Origin: Actinokineospora fastidiosa
GTDB lineage: Bacteria > Actinomycetota > Actinomycetes > Mycobacteriales > Pseudonocardiaceae
Assembly: GCF_014648415.1 (NCBI RefSeq)
Contig: NZ_BMRB01000005.1
Location: 248,001 to 312,000 of the forward strand
Reading direction: 5' to 3'
DNA length: 64,000 bases
Both the position numbers and the translations under genes were made by a program. Below the pieces are notes generated by a model that worked only from the letters and a program-made list of their open reading frames with translations, searched no databases and was not told where the DNA came from. Each line of letters starts with the position of its first letter. Within the stretch, counting starts at the first letter, position 1. Shown here piece after piece: positions 52,459 through 60,897 of this stretch.

Positions 52459-52559
52459 GGGTGCAGAGGGTATGCCGTCGGTGGCCCGCGCCCACGTCGG
52501 CACCGGTAGGTTCTGCGGTGTCGCCGGATGGGGACGTGACAGACGCTAGGAGAGACACC

Positions 52560-53225
52560 GTGCACGTGGTGATCATGGGCTGCGGCCGGGTGGGGGCCTC
52601 GATGGCCGCCGCCCTGGAGCGCCTGGACCACACCGTCGCCGTCATCGACCGCGACCACCAGGCGTTCCGCAGGCTGGGCCCGGACTTCCACGGCCAGCAG
52701 GTCGTCGGCGTCGGCTACGACCGCGGGGTGCTCATCGAGGCGGGCGTGGAGCGGGCGGGGGCGTTCGCGGCCGTGTCCAGCGGCGACAACTCCAACATCA
52801 TCTCCGCGCGGGTCGCGCGGGAGACCTTCGGCGTCGAGCACGTCGTGGCCCGCATCTACGACCCCAAGCGCGCCGAGGTCTACGAGCGGCTCGGGATCCC
52901 GACCGTGGCCACCGTGCCGTGGACGACCGACCGCCTGCTGCGCACCCTGCTGCCCGACGGCGTCGCCTCGGCGTGGCGGGACCCCACGGGCAAGGTCGCG
53001 CTGCTGAACGTGCCGGTGCACGAGGACTGGGTGGGCCGCAGCGTCCGCGACTTCCAGGGCGCGACCGGCGCGCGCGTCGCGTTCATCATGCGCTTCGGCA
53101 GCGGGATCCTGCCGACGGCGAAGACCGTCATCCAGGCGGACGACCAGGTGTACGTGGCCGCGCTCTCGGGCACGGTCAGCGACGTGACGGCCGCGGCCGC
53201 CGCGCCGCCGGAGGAGGGCAGCTGA
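52560..53225 (+). CDS. TrkA-family potassium uptake regulatory subunit 1
   Basis: A 221-residue RCK protein. The NAD-binding strand HVVIMGCGRVGASMAAALE and the acidic end VAVIDRDHQAF are followed by a TrkA_C domain (VGRSVRDFQGATGARVAFIMR). Corresponds to ceoB (Rv2691). AGGAG ribosome site before the GTG; the second subunit begins in its stop codon. Divergent from the permease it may regulate. Confidence 0.93.
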   Translation: MHVVIMGCGRVGASMAAALERLDHTVAVIDRDHQAFRRLGPDFHGQQVVGVGYDRGVLIEAGVERAGAFAAVSSGDNSNIISARVARETFGVEHVVARIYDPKRAEVYERLGIPTVATVPWTTDRLLRTLLPDGVASAWRDPTGKVALLNVPVHEDWVGRSVRDFQGATGARVAFIMRFGSGILPTAKTVIQADDQVYVAALSGTVSDVTAAAAAPPEEGS

Positions 53226-53884
53226 TGCGGGTCGCGATCGCCGGGGCCGGTGCTGTCGGCCGCTCCATCGCCCAGGAGCTGGTGGCGGGCGAGCACCAGG
53301 TCATGCTCATCGAGCGGGACTCGGCCCAGTTCGAGCCGCACACCGTCGACCAGGCCGAGTGGGTGCTCGCCGACGCCTGCGAGCTGGCCTCGCTCGAGGA
53401 GGCTGGCCTGCAGCTGTGCGACGTCGTCATCGCCGCGACCGGCGACGACAAGGTCAACCTGGTCGTGTCGCTGCTGGCCAAGACCGAGTTCGCGGTCAAG
53501 CGCGTCGTGGCCAGGGTGAACAACCCGGCCAACGAGTGGCTGTTCACCGCGGCGTGGGGTGTCGACGTCGCCGTGTCCACCCCACGCGTGCTGGCGGCGA
53601 TGGTCGAGGAGGCGGTGAGCGTCGGCGGGCTGGTGCAGCTGCTGACCCTGCGCCAGGGCCAGGCCAACCTCGTCGAGATGACGCTGCCGGACGACACCCC
53701 CTGGGCGGGTCGCCCGGTCCGCGACGTGAAGCTGCCGCGCGACGCCGCCCTGGTGACGATCCTGCGCGGCGGACGGGTCATCGTCCCGCAGGCCGACGAC
53801 TCGCTGGAGGCGGGCGACGAGCTGCTGTTCGTCGCCTCCGCCGCCGTCGAGCCGCAGATCAGGGCGGCATTCGCGCAGATCTGA
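53225..53884 (+). CDS. TrkA-family potassium uptake regulatory subunit 2
   Basis: A 219-residue RCK protein with VAIAGAGAVGRSIAQEL, VMLIERDSAQF, and a TrkA_C domain ending DELLFVASAAVEPQIRAAF. Corresponds to ceoC (Rv2692). Starts at the last base of the first subunit's stop, so the two are made together and probably form a heteromeric gating ring. Confidence 0.93.
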   Translation: MRVAIAGAGAVGRSIAQELVAGEHQVMLIERDSAQFEPHTVDQAEWVLADACELASLEEAGLQLCDVVIAATGDDKVNLVVSLLAKTEFAVKRVVARVNNPANEWLFTAAWGVDVAVSTPRVLAAMVEEAVSVGGLVQLLTLRQGQANLVEMTLPDDTPWAGRPVRDVKLPRDAALVTILRGGRVIVPQADDSLEAGDELLFVASAAVEPQIRAAFAQI

Positions 53885-53897
53885 CCGGGTGGGTCAG
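53881..53897. terminator. Short hairpin between convergent stops
   Basis: CTGACC (53881-53886) and GGTCAG (53892-53897) with a five-base loop span both stop codons of the trkA2 and desaturase genes. Weak terminator candidate. Confidence 0.35.
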
Positions 53898-54841
53898 CGC
53901 TGCTCGACCCGCAGCCTGGCGATGCGCTCCGGGGTGGGCCAGCGCACGTTGGTCGCCCAGCCCAGCTTCTCGAAGATCCAGATGAGCCGGGCGGAGATGT
54001 CCAGCTGGCCGGGCAGCACGCCGTGGCGGGCGCTGGTCGGGTCGGCGTGGTGGGTGTTGTGCCACGACTCGCCGAAGCTGATCAGCGCGAGCGGCCAGAC
54101 GTTGGCGGCGCGGTCGCGCGAGCGGAACGGGCGTTCGCCCAACATGTGGCAGATCGAGTTCACCGACCACGTGACGTGGTGCAGCAGCGCGATCCGGATG
54201 ATGCCCGCCCAGAAGAAGGCGGTGAGCGCGCCCTGCCACGACCAGGTCACCAGGCCGCCGATCATGGCCGGGGCCAGCAGGCTGACCACGGTGAGCACCG
54301 GGAACAGCCGGTCGACGCGCTGCAGGTCCTCGTCGGCGAGCAGGTCGGGGGCGAAGCGCTCGGCGTTGGTGCGGTCGCGGTCGAACATCCAGCCCATGTG
54401 CGCGTGCCAGAAGCCGCGCATGACGGCGATGGGGCCGGTGCCGAACAGCCACGGCGAGTGCGGGTCGCCCTCCTTGTCGGAGAACGCGTGGTGGCGCCGG
54501 TGGTCGGCGACCCAGTCCACGACGGAGCCCTGCGCGGACATGCCGCCCGCCACGGCCAGCGCGATCTTGAGGCCGCGGTTGGGGCGGAACGAGCCGTGGG
54601 TGAACAGCCGGTGGTAGCCCACCGTGACACCCAGGCCGGTGATCACGAAGAAGACCGCGCCGATCGCGATGTCGGACCAGCCCAGCCCCCATCCCCATGC
54701 GAACGGGACGGCGGCTGCCACCGCCACCAGCGGGATGAGCAGGAACAGGTACACGCTGACCTGCTCAGTGGTGCCGCGGCGCCTGCCGAGCAGCGGTTTG
54801 GGCGCGGGCGGCGGCGGTGGCGGTTTGAGTGCTGCGGTCAA
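53894..54841 (-). CDS. Delta-9 acyl-CoA/lipid fatty acid desaturase
   Basis: A 315-residue membrane di-iron desaturase. The three His boxes HRLFTHGSF, HRRHHAFSD and HNTHHADP are intact between hydrophobic segments. This is the stearoyl-CoA desaturase type that makes monounsaturated chains for membranes. It interrupts the conserved trkA-DUF3159 order, so it appears to be an insertion. A perfect 18-base palindrome upstream suggests repression by a lipid sensor. Confidence 0.94.
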   Translation of the reverse strand: MTAALKPPPPPPAPKPLLGRRRGTTEQVSVYLFLLIPLVAVAAAVPFAWGWGLGWSDIAIGAVFFVITGLGVTVGYHRLFTHGSFRPNRGLKIALAVAGGMSAQGSVVDWVADHRRHHAFSDKEGDPHSPWLFGTGPIAVMRGFWHAHMGWMFDRDRTNAERFAPDLLADEDLQRVDRLFPVLTVVSLLAPAMIGGLVTWSWQGALTAFFWAGIIRIALLHHVTWSVNSICHMLGERPFRSRDRAANVWPLALISFGESWHNTHHADPTSARHGVLPGQLDISARLIWIFEKLGWATNVRWPTPERIARLRVEQR

Positions 54842-54883
54842 TGGTCACCTCTCGGGTCAGGACGTCTCCCCCAAGACGGTTCC

Positions 54884-54901
54884 TACGGTTACGTAACCGT
54901 A
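54884..54901. promoter_or_regulatory. Perfect 18-base palindrome upstream of desaturase
   Basis: TACGGTTACGTAACCGTA is fully self-complementary and lies 43 bases upstream of the desaturase ATG. Its length and AT-centred symmetry suit a TetR-type repressor site. The 107-base gap holds no gene. Confidence 0.65.
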
Positions 54902-54948
54902 AGTCTACGGGCGTGAAGTGACCGCGAGGGAATACGGGCGGAAAATTT

Positions 54949-55656
54949 CTAGGCCGGGTCGGCGTACTTGGCGCGCAGCCGGGCCTCGACGTCGGCGTCG
55001 GTCTCCTCGGCGGCCTCGCGCTCCTTCTGCCGCGCGGTGGCCTTGCGCACGGCCCACACGGTGACGGCGAGCGCGACCGCGAACAGCGGGTAGCCCATGG
55101 CGAGCTTGGCGAAGGCCAGCCAGCCGGTGAGGTCCTCGTCGTAGAGCCACTTCTGCACGACGAACCGGGCGGCGAACACCGCGACGAAGGTCAGCGTGGC
55201 CAGGTCGTAGGCGCGGCGCGAGACGGGGTCGGTGCGCCAGCTCTGCCCGAGGCCGTTGAGCGCTGACCAGATGACGCCGACCAGCGGCCTGCGGATGAGG
55301 ACCGACAGCAGGAACACGCCGCCGTAGATGAGGGCGGTCCAGATGCCGAAGAGGAAGAAGCCCTTGGCGTCGCCGGTCTGGTGGGCGATGAACACCGCGA
55401 TGCCGACGCCGAAGAACCCGGAGATGGCGGGCTGCAGCCGCTCCTTGCGGACCACCCTGACCACGGTGATCACCGCGGCGGCGCCGAGCGCGGACCAGAT
55501 CGCCGGGTTGAGCCCGAAGAAGGCGTTGGCCAGCACGAAGACGATGACCGGGACGCTGGAGTAGATCAGGCCGCTGATGCCGCCCATCTGCTCGAGCAGC
55601 GTCTCCTGCCGCTCCTCGGTCTGATCCTTGTCTTCCTCGGGGGCGGGAGTAGTCAT
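54949..55656 (-). CDS. DUF3159 membrane protein
   Basis: A 235-residue protein with five or six membrane helices (for example GLIYSSVPVIVFVLANAFFGL and LIYGGVFLLSVLI) and a charged C-terminal tail. Conserved in actinobacteria between the trk and OB-fold genes (Rv2693c region). Function unknown. It lies 14 bases from the OB-fold gene start of the same operon. Confidence 0.88.
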   Translation of the reverse strand: MTTPAPEEDKDQTEERQETLLEQMGGISGLIYSSVPVIVFVLANAFFGLNPAIWSALGAAAVITVVRVVRKERLQPAISGFFGVGIAVFIAHQTGDAKGFFLFGIWTALIYGGVFLLSVLIRRPLVGVIWSALNGLGQSWRTDPVSRRAYDLATLTFVAVFAARFVVQKWLYDEDLTGWLAFAKLAMGYPLFAVALAVTVWAVRKATARQKEREAAEETDADVEARLRAKYADPA

Positions 55657-55670
55657 GGGCCCTTCGCGGA

Positions 55671-56048
55671 TCAGGTAGTGGCCAGCAGTTCGTAGTACGG
55701 GTTGTAGAGAACCTTGCGACCGTCGCGGACTGCGATCCTACCCCGAGCCTTCACGGTCCTGCCGGGTTCGATGCCGGGGATGCGCCGCCTGCCCAGCCAG
55801 ACCAGGGTGACGCCGTCGGTGCCGTCGAACAGCTCGGCCTCCAGGGTGGCGACCGCGTCGCGCGGGGAGAGCTCCACGCTGCGGAGCCTGCCGCAGAGCG
55901 TGACCTCGTCGCCGGAGGCGCAGTCACAGGCTCGTCGGGCCCCCTGCGCGGCCGACTGCGTCGAGAGGTCGTCCGCGTCCAGCTCGGCCACGTCGGTGGT
56001 GAGCCGTTTGACGAGGCGGTGCCACGCCCCGTCCCCCTTGTTGCCCAT
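55671..56048 (-). CDS. OB-fold nucleic-acid-binding protein
   Basis: A 125-residue protein with an OB-fold core: DEVTLCGRLRSVELSPRDAVATLEAELFDGTDGVTLVWLGRRRIPGIEPGRTVKARGRI spans about 58-110. N-terminal helix WHRLVKRLTTDVAELDADDL. Corresponds to Rv2694c. Related to RecG/SSB wedge domains; nucleic-acid target unknown. I chose ATG 56048 over the longer frame. Confidence 0.85.
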   Translation of the reverse strand: MGNKGDGAWHRLVKRLTTDVAELDADDLSTQSAAQGARRACDCASGDEVTLCGRLRSVELSPRDAVATLEAELFDGTDGVTLVWLGRRRIPGIEPGRTVKARGRIAVRDGRKVLYNPYYELLATT

Positions 56049-56143
56049 GGCTGATCCGCTCTCTGGTGGGGTCGGCCCCGACTGCACGACCCGTGCACAA
56101 TCAGCCTAACCATGTGGGGTACGAGTGCCACAAGGAAAAGGGC

Positions 56144-56851
56144 GTGAGTGTGACCCAGCCGCCGACCGCCGTGCTGCTGCCGGGGACCGGTTCCGACGAG
56201 ATCTTCGTCCGGTCCGTCTTCGAGGTGCCGGTGTCCGCGCTGGGTGCCCGTCTGCTGCCGCCCGCGCCCGTCCCGGGGACCGGACTCGCGGAAGCCTACC
56301 TGACCTGCCTGGACGCCGCGGCACGGACCGCCCCGGTGATCGCGGGCGGCATCTCCTTCGGCGCGCACCTGGCGGCCGCGTGGGCGGTGCGCAACCCCAC
56401 GCGCTGCGCGGGCCTGCTGCTCGCCCTGCCCGCGTGGGAGGGCGAGCCCGACGGCGCCCCGGCGGCCGTCGCCGCCCGCCACAGCGCCGCGGACATCCGC
56501 GCCCGAGGCACCGCAGCGGCACTGGCGTCAGCCATCGAGGGGACCCCCGAATGGCTGGCGACCGAACTGTCCCGCGCCTGGCCCCGCTACGGCGACGGCC
56601 TGGCAGCCTCCCTGGAGACCGCCGCCGCCTACCCGGCCCCCACGCTCGCCGAACTCAAGACCCTCGACATCCCCGCAGGCGTCACCTGCTTCGTCGGCGA
56701 CCCCATCCACCCGGAGTCCGTCGCCCAGTCCTGGGCCGACGCCCTCCCCAGAGCCGTCCTGACCGCGGTCCGCCTGGAGGTCATGGGCGCCGACGTCGAG
56801 GCCCTGGGCCGCGCCACCGTCCTGGCCCTCCTCCGCTCGCTGGCCGGCTAA
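56144..56851 (+). CDS. Alpha/beta-hydrolase fold protein
   Basis: A 235-residue hydrolase-fold protein with nucleophile elbow AGGISFGAHLAAAWA (Gly-Ile-Ser-Phe-Gly) and a possible acid in TCFVGDPIHPES. I cannot see the usual His near the end (LEVMGADVEALG), so activity is uncertain. Corresponds to Rv2695. AAGGA seven bases before GTG 56144 supports that start; GTG 56150 is an alternative. Confidence 0.78.
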   Translation: MSVTQPPTAVLLPGTGSDEIFVRSVFEVPVSALGARLLPPAPVPGTGLAEAYLTCLDAAARTAPVIAGGISFGAHLAAAWAVRNPTRCAGLLLALPAWEGEPDGAPAAVAARHSAADIRARGTAAALASAIEGTPEWLATELSRAWPRYGDGLAASLETAAAYPAPTLAELKTLDIPAGVTCFVGDPIHPESVAQSWADALPRAVLTAVRLEVMGADVEALGRATVLALLRSLAG

Positions 56852-56936
56852 CCCTCCACCGCCAACGCGGGTGCCCTGGCGCCGGCACGGCCTACCGGTG
56901 CCCGCCCCGGTCCGCAGGCGGCCTGCCGGTGAACGC

Positions 56937-57025
56937 CCCGTCGCTGAGCGCCCTGTCGGTGGGAGGCCCGTCTATGAGCGCCCTGTCGCGAGCGGCCCGT
57001 CGATGGGCCGCCGTCGATAGGTGCC
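56937..57025. repeat. 30-bp degenerate tandem repeat, three units
   Basis: Units start CCCGTCGCTGAGCG at 56937, CCCGTCTATGAGCG at 56967 and CCCGTCGATGGGCC at 56996, with GCGCCCTGTCG repeated at 56948 and 56978. The 196-base gap between the hydrolase and LysE genes contains nothing else recognisable. Confidence 0.65.
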
Positions 57026-57047
57026 CTGGCGGTGGGCGTTTCGCTGG

Positions 57048-57665
57048 CTAGCGCTCCGCGGTGGCCAGGGCGCCGCCGAGGCCGATCATCGTCAGGCCGG
57101 TGGCCAGGCGTTGCCAGAGGCGCCAGCGGGGCATGGCGGCCAGCTTCGCGCTGATCGCGCCCGCACCCAGCGCGACGAGCACGTCCACCGTGACGGCCAT
57201 GGCCACCGCGATGGCGCCGAGTAACAGGAAGACCAGGGGCGCGGGCGCCGTCTCCGGATGGACGAAGTGCGGCAGGAACGCCAGGAAGAACAGCGCCGTC
57301 TTCGGGTTCAGCACCTCGCTGAGGAACCCCTGCACGACCACCGAGCGGTTGTGCGCCTCCACGTCGGCGACCACCTCATCGGACCCGCGCAACGCCCGGA
57401 TCCCCAGATAGACGAGGTACGCCGCGCCGAGGTACTTCACCACCGTGAACGCGGGCGCCGACGCCGCCAGCAGCGCCGACAGCCCGACCGCCGCCGCGGC
57501 GACGTGCATCAGCGCGCCGAGCCCGTTCCCCAGCACCGAGCGCATCCCGACCGCTCGCCCGCCGCTGAGGCTGCGGGCCAGCACGTACAGCACGCCCGGC
57601 CCGGGCAGCACGGCGAAGAGCGCGGACGCGCCCAAGAACAGCAACCACTCGTTGGCGGTAGGCAC
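57048..57665 (-). CDS. LysE/RhtB-family amino-acid exporter
   Basis: A 205-residue exporter with six helices. LPGPGVLYVLARSLSGGRAVGMRSVLGNGLG and SEVLNPKTALFFLAFLPHFV are family marks. Substrate could be a basic amino acid or homoserine lactone. Inserted between Rv2695- and Rv2696c-like genes. A 17-bp hairpin upstream isolates it from DUF3710 transcription. Confidence 0.92.
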   Translation of the reverse strand: MPTANEWLLFLGASALFAVLPGPGVLYVLARSLSGGRAVGMRSVLGNGLGALMHVAAAAVGLSALLAASAPAFTVVKYLGAAYLVYLGIRALRGSDEVVADVEAHNRSVVVQGFLSEVLNPKTALFFLAFLPHFVHPETAPAPLVFLLLGAIAVAMAVTVDVLVALGAGAISAKLAAMPRWRLWQRLATGLTMIGLGGALATAER

Positions 57666-57723
57666 CTCGAACCCCCAGCTCCCGGGGCGGGACCGGACTC
57701 CCGCCTCCGCCTTCGAGGCTAAT

Positions 57724-57762
57724 CAGGCCCGAGGCCGTCCCGAAAGGGCGGCCCCGGGCCTG
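57724..57762 (-). terminator. 17-bp terminator hairpin after DUF3710
   Basis: Positions 57724-57740 pair with 57746-57762 with one mismatch and one G-U pair, loop of five bases. It lies just downstream of the DUF3710 stop on the minus strand. Confidence 0.7.
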
Positions 57763-57770
57763 TGGACAAC

Positions 57771-58406
57771 TCAGGCCTGCTGCTCCTGCGCCTGCGCGAT
57801 GTGCTCGGCGATCGCCTGCGGCAGCTCCAGCGGCAGCGGCGTGCGCACCGGCATCGGCTGAGCGCCGCGGACCACGATCGTCCGGCGCAGCAGTTCGCGC
57901 AGCGCCTTCGCGCTGTGGTCGGCCAGCTGGGGCGGGCCGGCCACGACGCCGCGGAGCATCCAGCGCGGGCCGTCGATGCCGACGAAGCGCAGGGCGGCCT
58001 CGCCCATGGTGGCTGCCAGCTCCTGGCCCCAGTCGCCCACGGTGCTGTGCACCTTGGCGCCGTCGGCGCGCAGTTGGTCTGCCAGTTCGCCGCACACCTC
58101 GCGCCACAGCCCGCCGGAGCGGGGGGCGGCGTAGGCGGTGATGGTGAGCTGGCCGATCTGGGTCAGCACGTGCACGGCGCGCACCGGGCCCGCGGGGTCC
58201 ATCTCCACCTGCAGCTGCGCGCCGTCGGGCACCGGGAAGCGGACGGCGCCCAGGTCGAGGCGCGGCATGTCGTCCTCGGGGGCGTCGTCGACGTCGTAGG
58301 GGCCGTCGGTCAGGTCGGCGTGCTCGACCGGGGTCTCCTCGACCTCCTCGACCACCGGCGCGGGCTCCTCGACGTCCCTGCGGCGCTTGCGCCCGAACAG
58401 TGCCAC
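57771..58406 (-). CDS. DUF3710 protein
   Basis: A 211-residue soluble protein with acidic N terminus (GRKRRRDVEEPAPVVEEVEE) and conserved core LDLGAVRFPVPDGAQLQVEMD, WREVCGELADQL and GPRWMLRGVVAGP. Corresponds to Rv2696c, always beside dut. Function unknown. Its GTG directly follows the dut stop, so it is coupled. Confidence 0.9.
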   Translation of the reverse strand: MALFGRKRRRDVEEPAPVVEEVEETPVEHADLTDGPYDVDDAPEDDMPRLDLGAVRFPVPDGAQLQVEMDPAGPVRAVHVLTQIGQLTITAYAAPRSGGLWREVCGELADQLRADGAKVHSTVGDWGQELAATMGEAALRFVGIDGPRWMLRGVVAGPPQLADHSAKALRELLRRTIVVRGAQPMPVRTPLPLELPQAIAEHIAQAQEQQA

Positions 58407-58883
58407 TTACTCCTCCGTCCCGTGCCGACCGCCGAGCACCGCGTGCCCGCCGGTCGAACCGTAGCCACCCGCGCCGCGCTCGGTCTCGGTCAGCGCGGGC
58501 ACCTCCCGGAATACCGCGTGCTCCACGCGCTGCACAACCAGTTGCGCTATCCGGTCACCCCGTCGGAGCGAGATCGGCGCGCGCGGGTCGTGGTTGACCA
58601 GGCACACCTTGATCTCGCCCCGGTAGCCCGAGTCGATCGTGCCGGGGGTGTTGACCACGCTGAGGCCCGTCCGGGCGGCCAGTCCCGAGCGCGGGTGCAC
58701 GAACCCGGCGTACCCGTCGGGCAGGGCGATCGCGATCCCGGTGCCGACCAGCACCCGCTCCCCCGGGCCGATGACCACGTCCGACGTGGTCACCAGGTCC
58801 GCACCGGCGTCCCCGGGCCGGGCGTAGCCGGGCAGCGGGACACCCGGATCGAGCCGGGTGAGCAGGACCTCGACGCTGGGCAC
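58407..58883 (-). CDS. dut: dUTP diphosphatase
   Basis: A 158-residue trimeric dUTPase. The five motifs are present: [45 protein letters not shown] and [12 protein letters not shown]. It keeps uracil out of DNA and supplies dUMP for thymidylate. GTG at 58883; 24 bases separate it from the divergent DUF3093 start. Corresponds to Rv2697c. Confidence 0.96.
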   Translation of the reverse strand: MPSVEVLLTRLDPGVPLPGYARPGDAGADLVTTSDVVIGPGERVLVGTGIAIALPDGYAGFVHPRSGLAARTGLSVVNTPGTIDSGYRGEIKVCLVNHDPRAPISLRRGDRIAQLVVQRVEHAVFREVPALTETERGAGGYGSTGGHAVLGGRHGTEE

Positions 58884-58907
58884 GAGCGGCGAGACTACCC
58901 TGGAGCC

Positions 58908-59375
58908 GTGGACGACCGATCGCGCACCGTCACCCAGCGCACCGGACACGCCGAGCGGCTGTACGTGACCTGGTACTGGTGGCCGCTGCCGCTGACGGCG
59001 GCCGCGCTGCTGGCCGCCGAGGTGCACATGGGCTACCCCGGTCTGCGCGCTTGGCTGCCCTACGCCGTGCTGATCCCCCTGGCCGTGCTGGCCGTGTGGA
59101 GCGCGGGCCGCTCCCGCGTCGCCGTCGAGGACGGCGAGCTGCGGGTGGGCGAGGCGCGCCTGCCGCTGGAGTTCGTCGGGGAGGTCGAGGTGTTCCCCGC
59201 GCGCAGCAAGCGGGCGGCCCTGGGTCCGAATCTGGACCCGGCCGCCTACCTGGTGCACAAGGGCTGGGTCGGCCCCCTTGTCCGGGTCCGGGTCGACGAT
59301 CCGGCCGACCCGACCCCGTACTGGTTGTTCAGCACCCGCCACCCCGAGCGCGTGGTCGCCGCGCTCGGGAGGTAG
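58908..59375 (+). CDS. DUF3093 membrane protein
   Basis: A 155-residue protein with two membrane helices ([19 protein letters not shown] and [15 protein letters not shown]) and a C-terminal beta domain ending [18 protein letters not shown]. Corresponds to Rv2698. TACCCT (58895-58900) seven bases before the GTG suggests leaderless transcription. Function unknown. Confidence 0.88.
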   Translation: MDDRSRTVTQRTGHAERLYVTWYWWPLPLTAAALLAAEVHMGYPGLRAWLPYAVLIPLAVLAVWSAGRSRVAVEDGELRVGEARLPLEFVGEVEVFPARSKRAALGPNLDPAAYLVHKGWVGPLVRVRVDDPADPTPYWLFSTRHPERVVAALGR

Positions 59376-59384
59376 CGGCCGCCC

Positions 59385-59401
59385 GCGCGCCCCCGGCGCG
59401 C
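59385..59401. terminator. Short GC hairpin between convergent genes
   Basis: GCGCGC (59385-59390) and GCGCGC (59396-59401) pair around CCCCG between the DUF3093 stop and the DUF4193 stop. Confidence 0.4.
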
Positions 59402-59407
59402 ACGGAC

Positions 59408-59716
59408 TCACACGCAGTCGCGGCAGACGTAGAGCCCGTTGTTCTCCTCCGCCAGCCTGCTGCGGTGGTGAACGAGGAAACACTTGGAACAGGTGAACTC
59501 GTCGGCCTGCTTCGGGACGACGCGGACCGTCAGGTCCTCGCCCGACAGTGCCGACAGGTCGGCCCCGGGCAGCTCATAGCTCTCCGCGGTGTCCGACTCG
59601 TCCACGTCGACGACGCCGGATTGCGTCTCGTTCCGCCGCGCCTTGAGCTCCTCGAGGGAGTCCTCGGCGAGGTCATCTGCCTCGCTACGGCGTGGTGCGT
59701 CGTAGTCGGTCGCCAT
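59408..59716 (-). CDS. DUF4193 zinc-ribbon protein
   Basis: A 102-residue acidic protein ending in a four-Cys zinc ribbon, [15 protein letters not shown] and GLYVCRDCV. The N-terminal half is charged and probably flexible ([18 protein letters not shown]). Corresponds to Rv2699c, conserved in actinobacteria; function unknown. ATG at 59716. Confidence 0.92.
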   Translation of the reverse strand: MATDYDAPRRSEADDLAEDSLEELKARRNETQSGVVDVDESDTAESYELPGADLSALSGEDLTVRVVPKQADEFTCSKCFLVHHRSRLAEENNGLYVCRDCV

Positions 59717-60204
59717 CTTCCTTCACCCCTGCGGTCCTTCAGGATGTAAGTCGTGCCGCTGGAGAACGTTCCAGCGCCCCGGTTTGTGCCCGCCCATCGC
59801 GTGACGGGCGTCTCGCCCGCCCGTCCCCGGTCGGACCGATCTTTCGGGATCGATTCGGCGTGCCGGTGGAGACGACAGAGCGCGCAGAGGGTAGCCCATC
59901 CCCCTCGGGCACACGCATCGGATTAGCAACAGCGGGTTTGGCGGTGGCAGTCCAGTGGCACCCGGACACCACCCGCCCGGGTGGGAGGGTGTTGCCGCCG
60001 CCTCGCCCGCGTGGTGCGATCACGATCGGAGGGTCACTGTACGCCATCGGACAATCGCTCCCGGCAATGACAGGGCCGTGATAGCGGCCGATTGTCACAG
60101 GAGCGTTGCACCGGGGCGGCCGGTTGGCCCGACGATCTTGGAAACCAATAGGCTGAGCAGCAGCGATCAGCTCTGATCGCGGTGCCGATCCGGGGGTGGT
60201 GCGC
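59717..60204. other. Long divergent promoter region of DUF4193 and cei
   Basis: A 488-base gap with no convincing gene. It holds several inverted repeats: GACAATCG (60050-60057) with CGATTGTC (60089-60096), and the tight palindrome GCGATCAG-CT-CTGATCGC (60163-60180). TAGGCT (60149-60154) just before the latter is a possible cei -10, so this palindrome would lie at the transcript start. Confidence 0.5.
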
Positions 60205-60897
60205 ATGGACGGGGTGAGAAGAGTGCAGGCGGCTCCTCGCTACCGCAAACGGCGCCCGGTGCCCGCCCTGGTCTTCCTCGCCGTGCTGGCGATGGCGGCC
60301 GGTCTGGTGTGGATGCAGGTGCTGGAGGACGCGGGCGCCGAGCGCGCCGACGCGCGGACCTGTCCGGCGTCCCCGCTGCCCGCCGAGGCGCTGGCCGGGC
60401 TCGCCGAGCCGATGGGCGAGGTGCTTCCGCACACCGCTCTGGACGACACCACGCCCGCGCCCGCGCGCACGGCCCTGGTGCGCGTGCTCAACGCCAGCGG
60501 CCAGAACCGGCAGGCGACGGCGGTGTCCGAGGCGCTGAGCGAGCTGGGCTTCTCGAAGCTGGCCGAGCCGAAGAACGACATGCTGTACCCGGAGGGGACG
60601 CTGGCCTGCTACGGCCAGATCCGCTTCGGACAGAAGGGCGTCTCGGCGGCCCGCACGCTCAGCATCCTCGTCCCGTGCGCGGAGCTGGTCCGCGACAACC
60701 GCCAGGACGCCACCGTCGACCTCGCCGTCGGCCAGCGCTTCGGCCACGTGACCCCGCGGCCGGAGGGCCGCGAGGTGCTGGACCAGCTGGCCCAGTGGAC
60801 GTCGCAGAGCAGCGGCCAGGGCGGACTGCAGGGCGAGTCCGCCGGGCCGGACATCGACGGGCAGCTCATGGCGGCCGCGCGCGACGTGCGCTGCTAG
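60205..60897 (+). CDS. cei: Envelope integrity protein Cei (LytR C-terminal domain)
   Basis: A 230-residue single-pass membrane protein. A basic start (RYRKRRPVPA) and helix ALVFLAVLAMAAGLVWM anchor it. The outside part contains a LytR_C domain (ARTALVRVLNASGQNRQATAVSEALSELGF) with four Cys likely in two disulfides. Corresponds to Rv2700 (Cei), needed for cell-envelope integrity. GGGGG eight bases before ATG 60205 supports that start over GTG 60196. Stop shares CTAG with suhB. Confidence 0.88.
   Translation: MDGVRRVQAAPRYRKRRPVPALVFLAVLAMAAGLVWMQVLEDAGAERADARTCPASPLPAEALAGLAEPMGEVLPHTALDDTTPAPARTALVRVLNASGQNRQATAVSEALSELGFSKLAEPKNDMLYPEGTLACYGQIRFGQKGVSAARTLSILVPCAELVRDNRQDATVDLAVGQRFGHVTPRPEGREVLDQLAQWTSQSSGQGGLQGESAGPDIDGQLMAAARDVRC

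Noticed and set aside
56144-56851. Calling this hydrolase clearly inactive because the catalytic His is not obvious
   Set aside because: The alignment by eye is too uncertain at the C terminus to claim loss; noted only as a caveat.
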